Below, piece after piece: positions 25,711 to 36,660 of a DNA stretch of 64,000 bases (position 1 is the first letter of the stretch; every line of letters starts with the position of its first letter). Made by a program: the position numbers and the translations under genes. A model generated the notes under the pieces. It made no database searches, was not told the DNA's origin, and saw only the letters and a program-made list of their open reading frames with translations. This DNA is from JAPLDB01 sp038206355 (GTDB lineage Bacteria > Bacteroidota > Bacteroidia > AKYH767-A > 2013-40CM-41-45), in NCBI GenBank assembly GCA_038206355.1, contig JBBRAY010000015.1:1-64000 (forward strand). The letters run 5' to 3'.

Positions 25711-27054
25711 TTAAACCTTCGTCACCGTCGCCGTAACCTTCTTGTCATCAAAAACCAGGTTGAGCGTATAAATACCGGTGTTTATATTTTTCTTATCCCT
25801 GAAAGTGTAAATGTTTTTTCCTTGCGGTGCTTCAAAAGTTTCACTGCTTTGTATGGTTCCGTTTTCGTCAATCAATTGAACCCACACACGACCATTTGAA
25901 GGAATGTAGTAAGAGAGGTTAAAAGAATTTTGAAAAGTAGGAGGGGAGATCTTGTCAATCGTCAGCGCCTTTTCAGTTTTAAGCTTTACCGCAGAAGTGG
26001 TATGTGTGATGAACTTTCCGTCTTTGAATGTCTGTCTCACACGGTAAAATAAAATACCCGGAGTGCTGATTGATTTATCCGTGTAAACATATTCTTCGCC
26101 TTCTTTTATGCTTTGATCAGAAGGAATGTTGGTGAGGTTCGCAAAGTCAAGACCATTGACAGAGCGTTCTATTGTAAAGTAGTCAACCTTTTCATTTGCT
26201 GTTGTGCTCCATTGAATTCTGATATCGTTTCCTGATGGCATCAGCATGAAGTTCAGCAATGATTCCGCAAGCGGTGAAACGGATCCTGTTGTGCGGATCA
26301 TAAAATTATCAATCACAGGAATGTCTTTTCCGCCACCATCAATGCCTTTGGCAACCATGATTGATCCGGCATCATTCCAGTACATGGCAGTGTTTTTATT
26401 TCCATCATGACTCCAGATGATGACGCTGTTCACAAACAATTCTCCTTTGCCGGTAGTCGGCGTATAAATAAAACGGTAATTCCTGAACTGTTCGTCCATG
26501 GGAATTTCATAGTCTGTAGTTGCTGTAACGGTTTCAAAACCTCCCCTTAAGCCAATCGTACGATAGGTGATAAAAATAAATCCTTTTTTAAATCCGAAGT
26601 CCAGTGATTTACCTCTGGAGATAAAACTTCCTGAAGGTTCACGTCTTTTAAAATCAATACTTACGTCGATACCCTCAACATCGAAAAGTGGCGATGCGCC
26701 AAAAACCATATTGATATCCTGTGCCGGCAAACCGGGAGCGAGGCCACCGGAAGAACTTCTTCCACCAAATGCCGTGTGTGCTGTATTTGAAATTGAAACA
26801 GCATCAGGTCCCAGTGTTGCTTTTGTCGCCGGATCATTTTCCCAGGTAAAGTTGGAAATGATTTCCCCGTTATTCAGAATTGTTCCACCCATTGAAGCAG
26901 TGGTTGCTGAGGTTCTCGTATTCTGCGACATATTGAGGAAAACCAGCCAGCCCAATGACAATACAAACATCAGGCATAGCGTGCCCGTGATGACCATCAT
27001 CCTCATTCTCATTTTGGTCTTAATAACCTGTGTCTGTCTTCTTCCCTTTTTCAT
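25711..27054 (-). CDS. T9SS surface protein with basic N-terminal signal sequence
   Basis: A 447-residue protein. A lysine/arginine-rich start (MKKGRRQTQVIKTKMRMRM) leads into a hydrophobic segment ending VFLNMSQ, the same arrangement as in five other proteins of this array. Residues ~60-245 look like a concanavalin/LamG-like beta-sandwich (SIDFKRREPSGSF, FRFIYTPTTGKGELFVN, IWSHDG). Residues ~270-360 are a fibronectin-like segment (IQWSTTANEKVDYFTIERS). The C-terminal ~75 residues (NTGIYTLNLVFDDKKVT) act as a T9SS-type sorting domain. It is the last gene of the array, 112 bases after the giant protein. A surface role is inferred. Confidence 0.8.
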   Translation of the reverse strand: MKKGRRQTQVIKTKMRMRMMVITGTLCLMFVLSLGWLVFLNMSQNTRTSATTASMGGTILNNGEIISNFTWENDPATKATLGPDAVSISNTAHTAFGGRSSSGGLAPGLPAQDINMVFGASPLFDVEGIDVSIDFKRREPSGSFISRGKSLDFGFKKGFIFITYRTIGLRGGFETVTATTDYEIPMDEQFRNYRFIYTPTTGKGELFVNSVIIWSHDGNKNTAMYWNDAGSIMVAKGIDGGGKDIPVIDNFMIRTTGSVSPLAESLLNFMLMPSGNDIRIQWSTTANEKVDYFTIERSVNGLDFANLTNIPSDQSIKEGEEYVYTDKSISTPGILFYRVRQTFKDGKFITHTTSAVKLKTEKALTIDKISPPTFQNSFNLSYYIPSNGRVWVQLIDENGTIQSSETFEAPQGKNIYTFRDKKNINTGIYTLNLVFDDKKVTATVTKV

Positions 27055-27166
27055 CGCTCAGTTTAATAGTAGTATTTCGTATTTCGTGATTTACCGCTTT
27101 TGGGGATCAATTGTTTGAAAATCTGAAGCGATTTGTTACACTTTACAATAGAATCCGTCAACGGGG

Positions 27167-30100
27167 CTAGTCCTTGATGATTTTCTGAATAATTTTGCGG
27201 TCTTCATAGATCATCGTGAGAAAATAAATGCCTTTCTGAAGGTTCATGTCATCCCTGAAATCATAGGTGTTATAGCCTTCCTGTGACATCATTTTTTCAT
27301 CTTTTACAATTTTACCTGCTGCATTCATCAGTAAAAATTCTATTTCTGTTTCAGAATTAACTACGAAATTCACTTTGAAATTATCAGTGAATGGATTGGG
27401 AGCAATTGATTTCAGATCCAGTTGTGAAGCGCCGCCACCTTCACCATTTTTAATCGTCTCCACATCACTGTATGTGTAATGACCATCATAATCCGTTTGC
27501 TTTAATCGGTAATAAGAAAAGCCTTTCAACGGTTCATTGTCCTCTGCGGCATAATATAAATCGGTGGTGCTGTTGCCTGCGCCGGGCTTTGTAAGAACTT
27601 GTTTAAACACTTGTCCGTCGGTACTTTTTTCCACGGTGAAAAAACTATTGTTGACTTCAGCAGCTGTAGCCCATTTAAGACCAACGAGCCCTTGAGAAAG
27701 TTCAGCATTGAAATAAATGAGTTTGATTGGTAATGATCCACCACCTGAGTATCCTGTTCCGAAATCTGAAAACCCTGTAAGACCTGAACGTACAGCAGTG
27801 ACCACGCCATTAATTATGACCTGCGTTGCATTCGTATGTGTGCCGAGTGATTGCCATGGGAGAAGTGAATTGGATCTTTTGAGTACGCAATAGGAACTCG
27901 CATTGTTGTTACCATTGCTCTGGCCTTTGGAATTAAGGGTAATGGAATACGAACCACCTGTCATCGGGTTGTTGGGCGTCATCGTCCAGTAACCGCTATT
28001 CAGCATATTGGTAATGGGGTTGAAGCCAAGAAGCACTCCTACAAGGGGCAATGAAGAAACAACAGGAAGTGAAGCGGTAAATTTTCCGAGCAGGTCTGTA
28101 AAGCCTGTTGCACCTGTAAGCACAACTGTCGCCAGTTCGTAATTGGCCGCACTTCCGACAGGGAAATCATAGGTACCTGATGAGGTAATACTTCTTCTTA
28201 AATTTCCATTGATGTAACTTGAAGTTGAATAACCTGATATAGAAGCAGCCGATGTACTTGTTACTTTAATTTCATTCGCACCGGTGATGATCAGTCCTGA
28301 ATTTAGTGTCAGGTTTACGGAGACTGTAAGTGGGATATTTAAATTGAGACTTCCGTCAGCGCCCGTTGTTGCCATCGTCAATCTTGTTATAACCGGGAGC
28401 AAGGGAGCTATAGCTGAAATATTCTGAGCATCGGAGCCATCAATAGTGACGCGGCCTCCACCGGCGGTTCCAAAAGTGATTGCACTCAGACTTCCGATGG
28501 TGGAAATATCTTTTGAAAAGGTACAGTTGGTATTGTATGCAGGCTGTAATAAACCTGTCCCGGTCTGGATGAATGAAACATTCCCGTTAAAGTCATCTGC
28601 AGATGAATTGGCCAGTGTAAAATTTCCGGTGCCGCTATTCCTGATTGTTGTTGTTGAGTTAAATGTATTCGCTCCGGATGATGTATTGTTGGCAGCGCCA
28701 TTTTTTTCAAGTGAAGTACTTCCACTAAACGTCGCTCCATTCAGGTAAACCTGGGGAAAAGAAAAATTAACCGGTCCGTTAAATGTCGTTCCCGTTTGCA
28801 GATAAATTGCGGAAATACCATTCGTCACATTCAGAGATTGCGCTGTGTTTCCTGATTGGGTAAATCTCCTGATATAAAGATCGCCACCTGTAAAACCTAT
28901 AGCGCCCATACCAATCGTACTTCCTGATGCAAGGGTTGCTGTTCCTGTGCCTTGCCCGAATCGGATAGATCCTGTTCCGGAATTATTTAAATAAATATTT
29001 CCATTGAATGCTGTTCCGTTGGCATCGTTGTTTGCAGTGTAAATGATGCCACTTCCGTTATTTGTAATTGTTACACTGCTATTATAAGTATCCCTTGTAC
29101 TATTTGATAATGTGATGTTCCCGGTGTTGTTATTGATCAATGTAAATGCATCGTTGAATGTATTATTCCCTGCACTTGCATCGTTGGAAGTACCTGTCTT
29201 CGTGACTGTGGCACTTCCATTGAAAGTTGCACCATTGAATAAGACTGTTGGTGCCGACGCAATCAGGTCTCCTCTGACAATGCTTCCGCTTCCAAATGCA
29301 AGAACAGAAGTTCCACCCAGAGAAATGTTTTGTGCTGTACTCCCTGATTGAATCATATTCTGCAGCAATAAATTTCCTTTGGTGAATCCGGTAGTCCCGG
29401 CGGCAATTGTTTTTCCCGGTGCCAGCGTACTCGTTCCGTTATAACCCGGCCAGCCGAAATCAATTCCATTGCTGGACGCAGTGCCCAGTGTGCTGTTCAC
29501 TATGATGTTGCCGTTGAAATTGCATGTTCCCCTTAAATTGAATCTGACCAATCCGTCATTGGCGGTACCCGTATTATTTACGGTTACGTCCCCGTTAAAA
29601 ATGGCAGATGACGTAGCCGAAGCTTCACAAATCATGATTCGCGAATCAGTACCTGTTCCGATGTTATTGAAAATGGTATTGCCGTTAAACTGATTTCCTG
29701 AGCTGTTATCTGCAAGCAAAAGATAACCGGTGCCACTGTTAGATAATGTTACATCAGCATTGAAAATATCCGGGTTGGTATTTCCCATGTCAAGATTTGC
29801 AGTACTGTTATTGGTAATCGTCGTCGTTCCGTTAAAAATATTTCCACCGCTGCAATTATTGGAAACGCTTCCGGTTTTGATCAGAGTTGCTGTTCCGCCG
29901 AAGGTGCATCCATTCAGATATAACGATCCGGAAGACGTTGTTACATTTCCACCAAGAGCCGATGCCGGTCCGAGCGTAAGGTTTACCGTTGATGGAAGAT
30001 TTAATGAAGTGGGAGCTGACCCTGATTGAATAAATTTTATCAAAGTGAGGTCACCACGGGTATAACCTGAAGGTCCCGTCGAAATAATTTTTTCTGCGGC

Positions 30101-32968
30101 CAGCGTTGCAGTTCCATTGTATCCCGGCCACCCGAAATAAATTCCTGCATAGTTGGTACCTGTTCCTGCCGTGCTGTTCAGCTCGACATTTCCGTTAAAT
30201 GTATTGGTGCCTCTCAGGTTCAAACGAATGAATGATGTATTTGCTGTTCCGGTATTGTTCAGTACCACATTACCATTAAAAGTTGCAGTTGCAGATGCAT
30301 TACTTTCGCAAACCATAATACGGTTGTCTGTTCCGCTGCCGGTATTGTTCAGCGTGACGTTTCCGTTAAATGTATTTCCTGCAGACGCATTGGCCAGGTA
30401 TAGAAACGAAGTTCCTTCATTGTTGAATGTGACGTCTGAATTGTATGTATCAGGATTTGAATTGGCCATCGTAAGATTTCCTGAACCGTTTACAGTAATT
30501 GTTGCTGCGCCGGAGAAAATATTTCCTCCCGTGCAGGTATTGTTTACTGTTCCTGATTTTGTAATGGCGGTGCTGCTTCCAAATTCGCAGCCATTGAGAT
30601 ATAAAGATCCTGACGCAGATGAGAAACTACCACCTAAAGATGTGGAAGGTCCGAGTGTTAGGGTAGCAGTAGAGGAGAGGGGAAAATTGAGTGGTGTATT
30701 TCCCTGTTGCGTAAAATTAATGAGCGCAAGTTCTCCTGTTGTAAATCCTGTTGAACCAATACTGATATTTTTTCCATCAGCCATTGTTGCAGAACCTGCA
30801 TATCCCGGCCAGCCAAAATAAACTCCGTATGTGCTGCTCGTTCCGGCCGTACTGTTTACTTCAACGTTGCCATTGAATGTGTTGGTGCCCCGCAGATTAA
30901 ATCTCAGGTAGGATGAATTTGCAGTGCCTGTATTATTAACAAATACTTTTCCGTTAAACGTCGCTGAAGCATTGGCGCTTCCTTCTGATATAAAAAAACG
31001 ATTGGTATTCCCGCTGCCGGAATTATTGATAAAAACATTTCCGTTAAATTGATTTCCTCCTGATCCCTGGGCAAGATAAAAATCACTTGTGCCTGCATTT
31101 GTGAATGTGGAAGCTTCTCCGAAAATATCAGGATTTACATTTCCCATCATGATATAACCGGTTCCGTTATTTTTAATTGTACATGAATCTGAAAATGTAT
31201 TTCCTCCTGAACTACCATCATTCGTAGTTCCTGTTTTGATGAATGTAGTAGTTCCGGAAAATGTTCCTCCGTTAAGGTTCAGTGTTCCGCTTGTAGAATA
31301 GAAATTTCCTTCAAAGGAAGTGAGCGGATTTATTACCAATGCACATATCTGTGACAGATTCAGGTTTACAGGAGCATTCCCGTTTTTTGTAAACCTGTTG
31401 AAGCCAAGTGTTCCCTGGGTGAATCCTGTTGAACCTATTGAAATGGTCTTTGATGCAGCAAGCGTTGCTGAGCAGGTATACCCTGACCATCCAAAGAAGA
31501 TCCCATAGGTGGAACCCGTGCCGGAGGTGCTGTTCAGTTCAATGTTGCCGTTAAAAGCAGTAACTCCGCGAACGTTAAATCTTACTAGACTGTTGCTTCC
31601 TGTGCCGGTATTATTCACTTTGATGTCACCATTGAAAGTGGCGGTTGCATTTGCATTTCCCTCGGTGATATAAAAACCGTGGTTACCAAAAGTTGGTGAA
31701 TTGTTAATGGTGGTAGTTCCATTGAATTGATTTCCCGGAGTATTGTATGCGATGTAAAAATCTGAGGTGCCGGTGTTATTGAATATTGCGTCGGCATTGA
31801 AAATATCTTCACCTGTGTTTCCAAGCAGGATGTATCCTGACCCGTTATTTGTAATTGTACTTGCTCCCGAAAATATATTATTCCCGGCGCTCTTGTCGTT
31901 TGTTGATCCGGTTTTTGTAAATGAAGTTATGCTACCAAATGCACAGCCATTGAGAAGTAGTGACGCACTTGTAGATTCCAGTCTTCCACCAAAAGATGAA
32001 GATGGTCCCTAGGTAATACTTGTATTCCCCGTCGTGTTAAATGTAATATCATTCGTTCCTGAATAGGTAAAATGTCTCAGCACAAGTAAACCTGAAGAAA
32101 ATCCATCTGAGCCGATCGAAATTGTTTTCGAGGGTGCAAGTGTAGCAGTTCCTGTTCCTGCACCGAATAGAATTCCTGAACCGGAGATACTGTTGAGTTT
32201 AATATTTCCATTGAACAGCGTTCCTGATGCATCGTTATGTGCGACATAAATATAGGAGGTGCTGTTGTTATTGAAAGTTACGTCGTCATTATAAACGTCT
32301 TTCACATTATAGGAAAACACCAATTGTGCCGTACCGTTATTGCTGACAACAACAGGCCCGTTGAAAGTATTGTTTCCATAACTATTGTCATTTCCTCCTC
32401 CGTTCTTTGTCAGGGAGACGATGCTGTTCGTAGTTGTGTTTCGCAGTGTGAAATTGGAAGTACTAACAGTAAGAGAAACATTGATTGTCGGGCCTCCGGC
32501 TGAATTTCCGAATACTGCATTGGTTCCCTGCAAAAGCAGTGCGCCTGTGGGTCCTCCATCTGAAATGGTTCCTCCATTGAATGATCCGTTACCGTTTATT
32601 GTCAGCTTAAAACCTTTAAGGTTGGGTTGGGCGCCGGTATTTGTGGTGATATTATTCAGGGTAACATCTCCTGTGAGTTCCGGCTGATTAATGGCTGCAC
32701 CGATGATGACATTATCCCCTGATGTCGGAATGCCTGCCGGCGTCCAGTTGGTGGAAATGTTCCAGTCAGTACCTGTGTTTCCTGTCCATGTATAATTTAC
32801 TGCTGCATAAGCATCTTCAGACCTTGAATTCAAAAAGATCAGCAAGCCGCCGCAAACAAAAAGAAATACCAGTGAAGTAACGATGATATTTCTCTGATAC
32901 TGTTTTTGCCTTGTTCGTCCCTTTAATTGAAATCGTTTTTGGGTTTTTCTTTTGGTGTGTCGTTGCAT
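27167..32968 (-). pseudogene. Giant repetitive T9SS adhesin interrupted by in-frame TAG
   Basis: The frame from the ATG at 32968 to the stop at 27167 is continuous except for one TAG at 32011-32009 (codon 320), giving 1933 residues if bridged. Residues 1-60 hold a basic region, a hydrophobic segment (FVCGGLLIFLNSRSEDAYAA) and a probable signal cleavage site. About six imperfect repeats of ~190-230 residues follow (GWPGYNGTATL... LTLGPSTSLGG... LYLNGC-FG... NIFNGTTTI... NSGTG), a parallel beta-helix-like pattern. Then come a common LPIKLIYFNAEL module with a fibronectin-like segment and a type A T9SS domain (SIAPNPFTDNF... GIYFLTMIYEDRK). At the stop the aligned residue in sister repeats is Leu (TLGPSTS), so TTG to TAG is a single change. 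It may be a null allele, read through, or an assembly error; the downstream part looks otherwise intact. Confidence 0.82.
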
Positions 32969-32992
32969 AAAAATAAATTGCCTTCCCTGATT

Positions 32993-35900
32993 TTAATTCT
33001 TGATGATTTTCTGAATAACCTTCTGATCATTGTAAATCATCTCCAGGAAATAAACCCCTTTTTGAAGATTGTATTTATCAGTAAATGCATAGGTGTTGAT
33101 TCCTTCCTGCGTATTCATTTTTTCATGGACTATTTCTTTTCCAGTCGCGTTCCTTATATAGAGATCGACCGGAAGCGCTGTATTCATATTGAATTGCAAT
33201 CTGAAATTTTCTTTGAAAGGATTGGGTGAAATAGAATTTATTTTCAGGACTTCGTTTCCTGATGCCCTGCCATTCATATTTACAGATTCTGTTTTACTAT
33301 AAGTAAAATGACCATCATAATCGGTTTGTTTCAAACGGAAATAAGAAGTGCCGTTGAGTGGATTTTTATCTGATGCAGTGTAGTATTGAATTGTAGTACT
33401 GTTCCCGGCTCCGGCTTTTGTCAGAAGCTTTTCAAAGTGTTTTCCATCTGCCGATCTTTCCACGGTGAAAAAATTATTATTGATTTCCGTAGCTGTTGCC
33501 CAACTGAGATCAACTGTATTTCCGTTTGGTGCTGCAGTGAAGTATTTGAGTTTTATCGGTAGTGTGCCACCGGTGGTGAAACCAATTCCGAAATTATATT
33601 CCGTTGTCAGTGCAGACCTCTTTGCGGTTACCACAGTCCCGTTAATGCTTTGTGTGTTGTTTGCATGGACTCCATTGGAAGCAGACCAGGATGCATTCGG
33701 ATTATTCCTCGTAAGTACAGTATACGCCTGTGGATTGGCAACGCCGTTCGTATAACCTTTTTCATTTACAGTAACGGTGTAAGACCCTCCTGACATCGGA
33801 TTGTCAGGCATCACAGTCCAATAGCCATAATTCAGTATGTCGGTAATTGTCGTACCATTTACAGTTACACCGGTGAGCGGATAAGATGGATTAATCGGAT
33901 TTGCATTGATGAATGCTACCAGGAGATTTGTTGCTCCCGAAATACCTGTAAGGTTCATATTCAACGGTTCATAATTGGCGATTGTACCAACAGGAAAATC
34001 ATAAGATCCGGTTGACGTAGTACTTCTCCTCAGGTTTCCATTGATGTATTTGTTTGATGTATAGCCGGAGATGGCTGTAGTGGAATTATTGGTGACGTTT
34101 ACTTCATATAAATTGGTTGTAACAATTCCTGAAGACAGTGTAAGTAAAGCATCTACTGTAACACTTTGTGAAAGCGTAACGCCACTGCCATTATTAATGG
34201 TAAGGTTATTTACCGCTGCAGGCAAACCGTTTCCTGTAAGTTGTGCAGAAGAACCGGAATAAGTGTAGTCGGAATTTATTCCATATGACCGTGTACCTGT
34301 AACCTGAACATTACCTGTGGCACCGGAAATACTGATACCGCCGGTTGATCCCATCATCAACCCTGTAGATGGCCACATAATAAAATCGCCTGAGCCTGTC
34401 AGCACCCAGGTAGCGAGGTTTACAGTAGTCCCTGAATTGGGAATATAGAAGTCAATGGTATTGGCAATGGTTCCTCCACCTGTAACGGTAACCGTTCCGG
34501 ATTTAATAAACCTGAATCGGCCACGGCCAACAGTTGTAGATGTTTCAGTGATGGTTCCTCCAGAGAAAGTAAAATCATTGTTTAAACTTACTTCAGCAAG
34601 GCCGGTAGTGCCGCTAGCTCCCGGATATGCTGATGCATTAAAAGTACCACCACTGATAGAGAAGTTTCCTGCAATGTCCATAGAAGTTCCGGCGGTTCCT
34701 GATGATGGCAATCCACCGATGACATAATAATTTCCTGCCGTCTGCGAGTAATTTCCGTTTACGTAAAGAGACGCAGGAGCAGCTTCATATTTAACATAGG
34801 TGCTGCCGCCACTCACTGTGAGATTTCCGGCAATTGAAGCTGTTAATGCCTGTCCATAAACTGAAAATATCATCGTGCCTGCAGTAGCCGAATAATTTCC
34901 GTTTACAACCAATGTTGTATTGTGTGCACCGGCGGAAACATCGGGCCAGTTGAATCCGCAAAAGCCACCACTCAATGTGAGGTCGCCAACAATGGTATCT
35001 GTTTCTGCACCGGTGGTAGAACTGGAAGTGAATTCACCGGCAACTCCTGTAAAAGTGAGTTTTCCGTTGCATTTAAAATTCATTTTCGAAGTTGAATTTA
35101 TCGAGGACAAAGTGGTAAGTCCTGTGATGCGGAAAATATTGGAAGTATTGGTATAGTTGATCGTTGAATTGCCGACAACATTTAGTGCAGTAGTACCTGA
35201 ACCCGAATGACAAGCATATTGAAGCATAAAAACACCACCGGAAAATGAAAGATTCGTTCCTACATTCATCGTTGAATTGCCTGCCGTAGTCGTGCTCGCA
35301 TTATATATACCGTAAAAGCGCGAGTTGTTGCCTGACTGAACATAGTTGCCGGCAACATTGAAAGAAACATCTCCATTGCCCACTCCTGCAACACCTGAAT
35401 TAATGATCAGGTATAGATAACCTGCGGCTGTCACCGAGCAATTGCCTGTGACATTCAGTGTTAGGTTACCGTTGCCATTCAACAAGCCTTCAACCGTTCC
35501 ATTTGTAACAGTGAGGTCAGTTGTATTCACTGCAAATGATCCGGGATGCGTTCCATTGTGAAAACTGAGATAAGCATTCACCGTAGTCAGATTGATATTC
35601 CCAATTGTAGTGTTGCTGATGGCTCCGCTTTTATCAAGTGTGATCCATCCGTAGGTGATGGTAAGTTCTCCGATGATCAGGTGTGTTTCGAAATTATTTT
35701 GCTGATTCCATTCAGTAAGATTGGACATCGTGAAAATGAGGTCGCCAAAATTTCCGGTGACTACTGATCCCAGTGGAACATTTGCCTGGTCATACCATTT
35801 ATTAATGATCAATATACTGGTAGGGGAGAAATCTTCTACTCCATTGGTGAATAAGGTTGCCGCAGCCGCAGTGTTTGTGGATGGGTTCCACGTAAAGGTT

Positions 35901-36265
35901 CCGTCCGAGCCGATAGTAAATGCTTTGCCGGATGCAAATGCAATCACTCCGTTATTCGTCATCGTTCCGTTTACAGTCAGTGCTTGTGACATTGTCAACG
36001 TCTTTCCGCTGTTGATGTTGAGCGTGCCGCCGGATGATACAGTTACATTGGCAATAGATGCATTTGCGGTGATTGTAACTGTTCTGTTGTTGGGTATAAC
36101 AACGTTGTCGCCTGTTGCAGGAACACCTGATGGCGACCATGTTCCATTGGTTGACCAGTTCCCATTCGCGGCGGCGGTTTTTGTTGCTCCTGACAACTGC
36201 TTTGTAGAAACCAAAGCGATGGTCAGCGCAAGTAAACATTTGCAGCAGATGATTAATTTTTTCAT
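32993..36265 (-). CDS. Large T9SS surface protein, array paralogue 1
   Basis: A 1090-residue protein with a conventional signal peptide (MKKLIICCKCLLALTIALV... SGA). The N-terminal module (GNWSTNGTWSPSGVPATGDNVVIPNNRTVTI) is a recurring opening of Bacteroidota beta-helix surface proteins. Long repetitive glycine/threonine/asparagine stretches with T-V-x-G-x-L/Y steps suggest a beta-solenoid. Near the end come LRRSTTSTGSYDFPVG, the LPIKLKYFTA module, a fibronectin-like segment (SWATATEINNNFFTVERSADG) and a T9SS type A domain (SISPNPFKENF... GVYFLEMIYNDQKV). It has the same length and architecture as the gene at 39403, so the two are tandem duplicates. The small gene at 36306 precedes it by 40 bases. 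Confidence 0.85.
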   Translation of the reverse strand: MKKLIICCKCLLALTIALVSTKQLSGATKTAAANGNWSTNGTWSPSGVPATGDNVVIPNNRTVTITANASIANVTVSSGGTLNINSGKTLTMSQALTVNGTMTNNGVIAFASGKAFTIGSDGTFTWNPSTNTAAAATLFTNGVEDFSPTSILIINKWYDQANVPLGSVVTGNFGDLIFTMSNLTEWNQQNNFETHLIIGELTITYGWITLDKSGAISNTTIGNINLTTVNAYLSFHNGTHPGSFAVNTTDLTVTNGTVEGLLNGNGNLTLNVTGNCSVTAAGYLYLIINSGVAGVGNGDVSFNVAGNYVQSGNNSRFYGIYNASTTTAGNSTMNVGTNLSFSGGVFMLQYACHSGSGTTALNVVGNSTINYTNTSNIFRITGLTTLSSINSTSKMNFKCNGKLTFTGVAGEFTSSSTTGAETDTIVGDLTLSGGFCGFNWPDVSAGAHNTTLVVNGNYSATAGTMIFSVYGQALTASIAGNLTVSGGSTYVKYEAAPASLYVNGNYSQTAGNYYVIGGLPSSGTAGTSMDIAGNFSISGGTFNASAYPGASGTTGLAEVSLNNDFTFSGGTITETSTTVGRGRFRFIKSGTVTVTGGGTIANTIDFYIPNSGTTVNLATWVLTGSGDFIMWPSTGLMMGSTGGISISGATGNVQVTGTRSYGINSDYTYSGSSAQLTGNGLPAAVNNLTINNGSGVTLSQSVTVDALLTLSSGIVTTNLYEVNVTNNSTTAISGYTSNKYINGNLRRSTTSTGSYDFPVGTIANYEPLNMNLTGISGATNLLVAFINANPINPSYPLTGVTVNGTTITDILNYGYWTVMPDNPMSGGSYTVTVNEKGYTNGVANPQAYTVLTRNNPNASWSASNGVHANNTQSINGTVVTAKRSALTTEYNFGIGFTTGGTLPIKLKYFTAAPNGNTVDLSWATATEINNNFFTVERSADGKHFEKLLTKAGAGNSTTIQYYTASDKNPLNGTSYFRLKQTDYDGHFTYSKTESVNMNGRASGNEVLKINSISPNPFKENFRLQFNMNTALPVDLYIRNATGKEIVHEKMNTQEGINTYAFTDKYNLQKGVYFLEMIYNDQKVIQKIIKN

Positions 36266-36305
36266 GGGTAAAATATTTTTACTTTAGTCTGTATTCTTCT
36301 TTCTA

Positions 36306-36647
36306 TTAATTGCCCGGCAGAGCAGTGACAGGAGTTACTATCTTTGTTGACCTTGTAAGAATTGTATTCGGTCCGATCACGGGTATGTTTTTAAGTACGG
36401 GTTCAGATAGTTTTTTTGAAAAATGAAGACTGTTATCTTCAATCATATATGCTGCTGCAGGGACCTGAACTTTAATTGCGCTTGACTGATCTATCCTGGA
36501 GAAATGGAAGAACAGGGTCACCACGACAGAGATACAGGCCAATGAAGTTGCAGCAAGGACAATAATTGTCCGGGTGCGTATTTTTTGATGTTGCCTTGTT
36601 TGTTGTTGCACCCTTTTATTTTTCTTTTTGCCAATTGAATTCCACAT
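36306..36647 (-). CDS. Small membrane/secreted protein of the GPNT family, copy 1
   Basis: A 113-residue protein with a basic, glutamine-rich start (KKKNKRVQQQTRQHQKIRTRT), one hydrophobic segment (~28-49), and a short extracytoplasmic part ending in VIGPNTILTRSTK. The same plan and the GPNT motif recur in the genes at 42724 and 46692. Each is the gene immediately before a large T9SS protein. I recognise no family. Its place suggests a helper, anchor or processed peptide acting with the surface protein, which is inference. Confidence 0.75.
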   Translation of the reverse strand: MWNSIGKKKNKRVQQQTRQHQKIRTRTIIVLAATSLACISVVVTLFFHFSRIDQSSAIKVQVPAAAYMIEDNSLHFSKKLSEPVLKNIPVIGPNTILTRSTKIVTPVTALPGN

Positions 36648-36660
36648 GATGTTTGCGATT

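Noticed and set aside
28446..30821. Long plus-strand open frames opposite the giant adhesin
   Set aside because: They mirror the repetitive codons of the minus-strand gene (Val/Pro/Leu-rich shadows of Asn/Gly/Thr repeats), and lack plausible starts or known motifs.
31615..31824. A separate 69-residue gene between the two halves of the giant adhesin
   Set aside because: It is in another frame; the main frame stays open here and encodes the expected repeat sequence.
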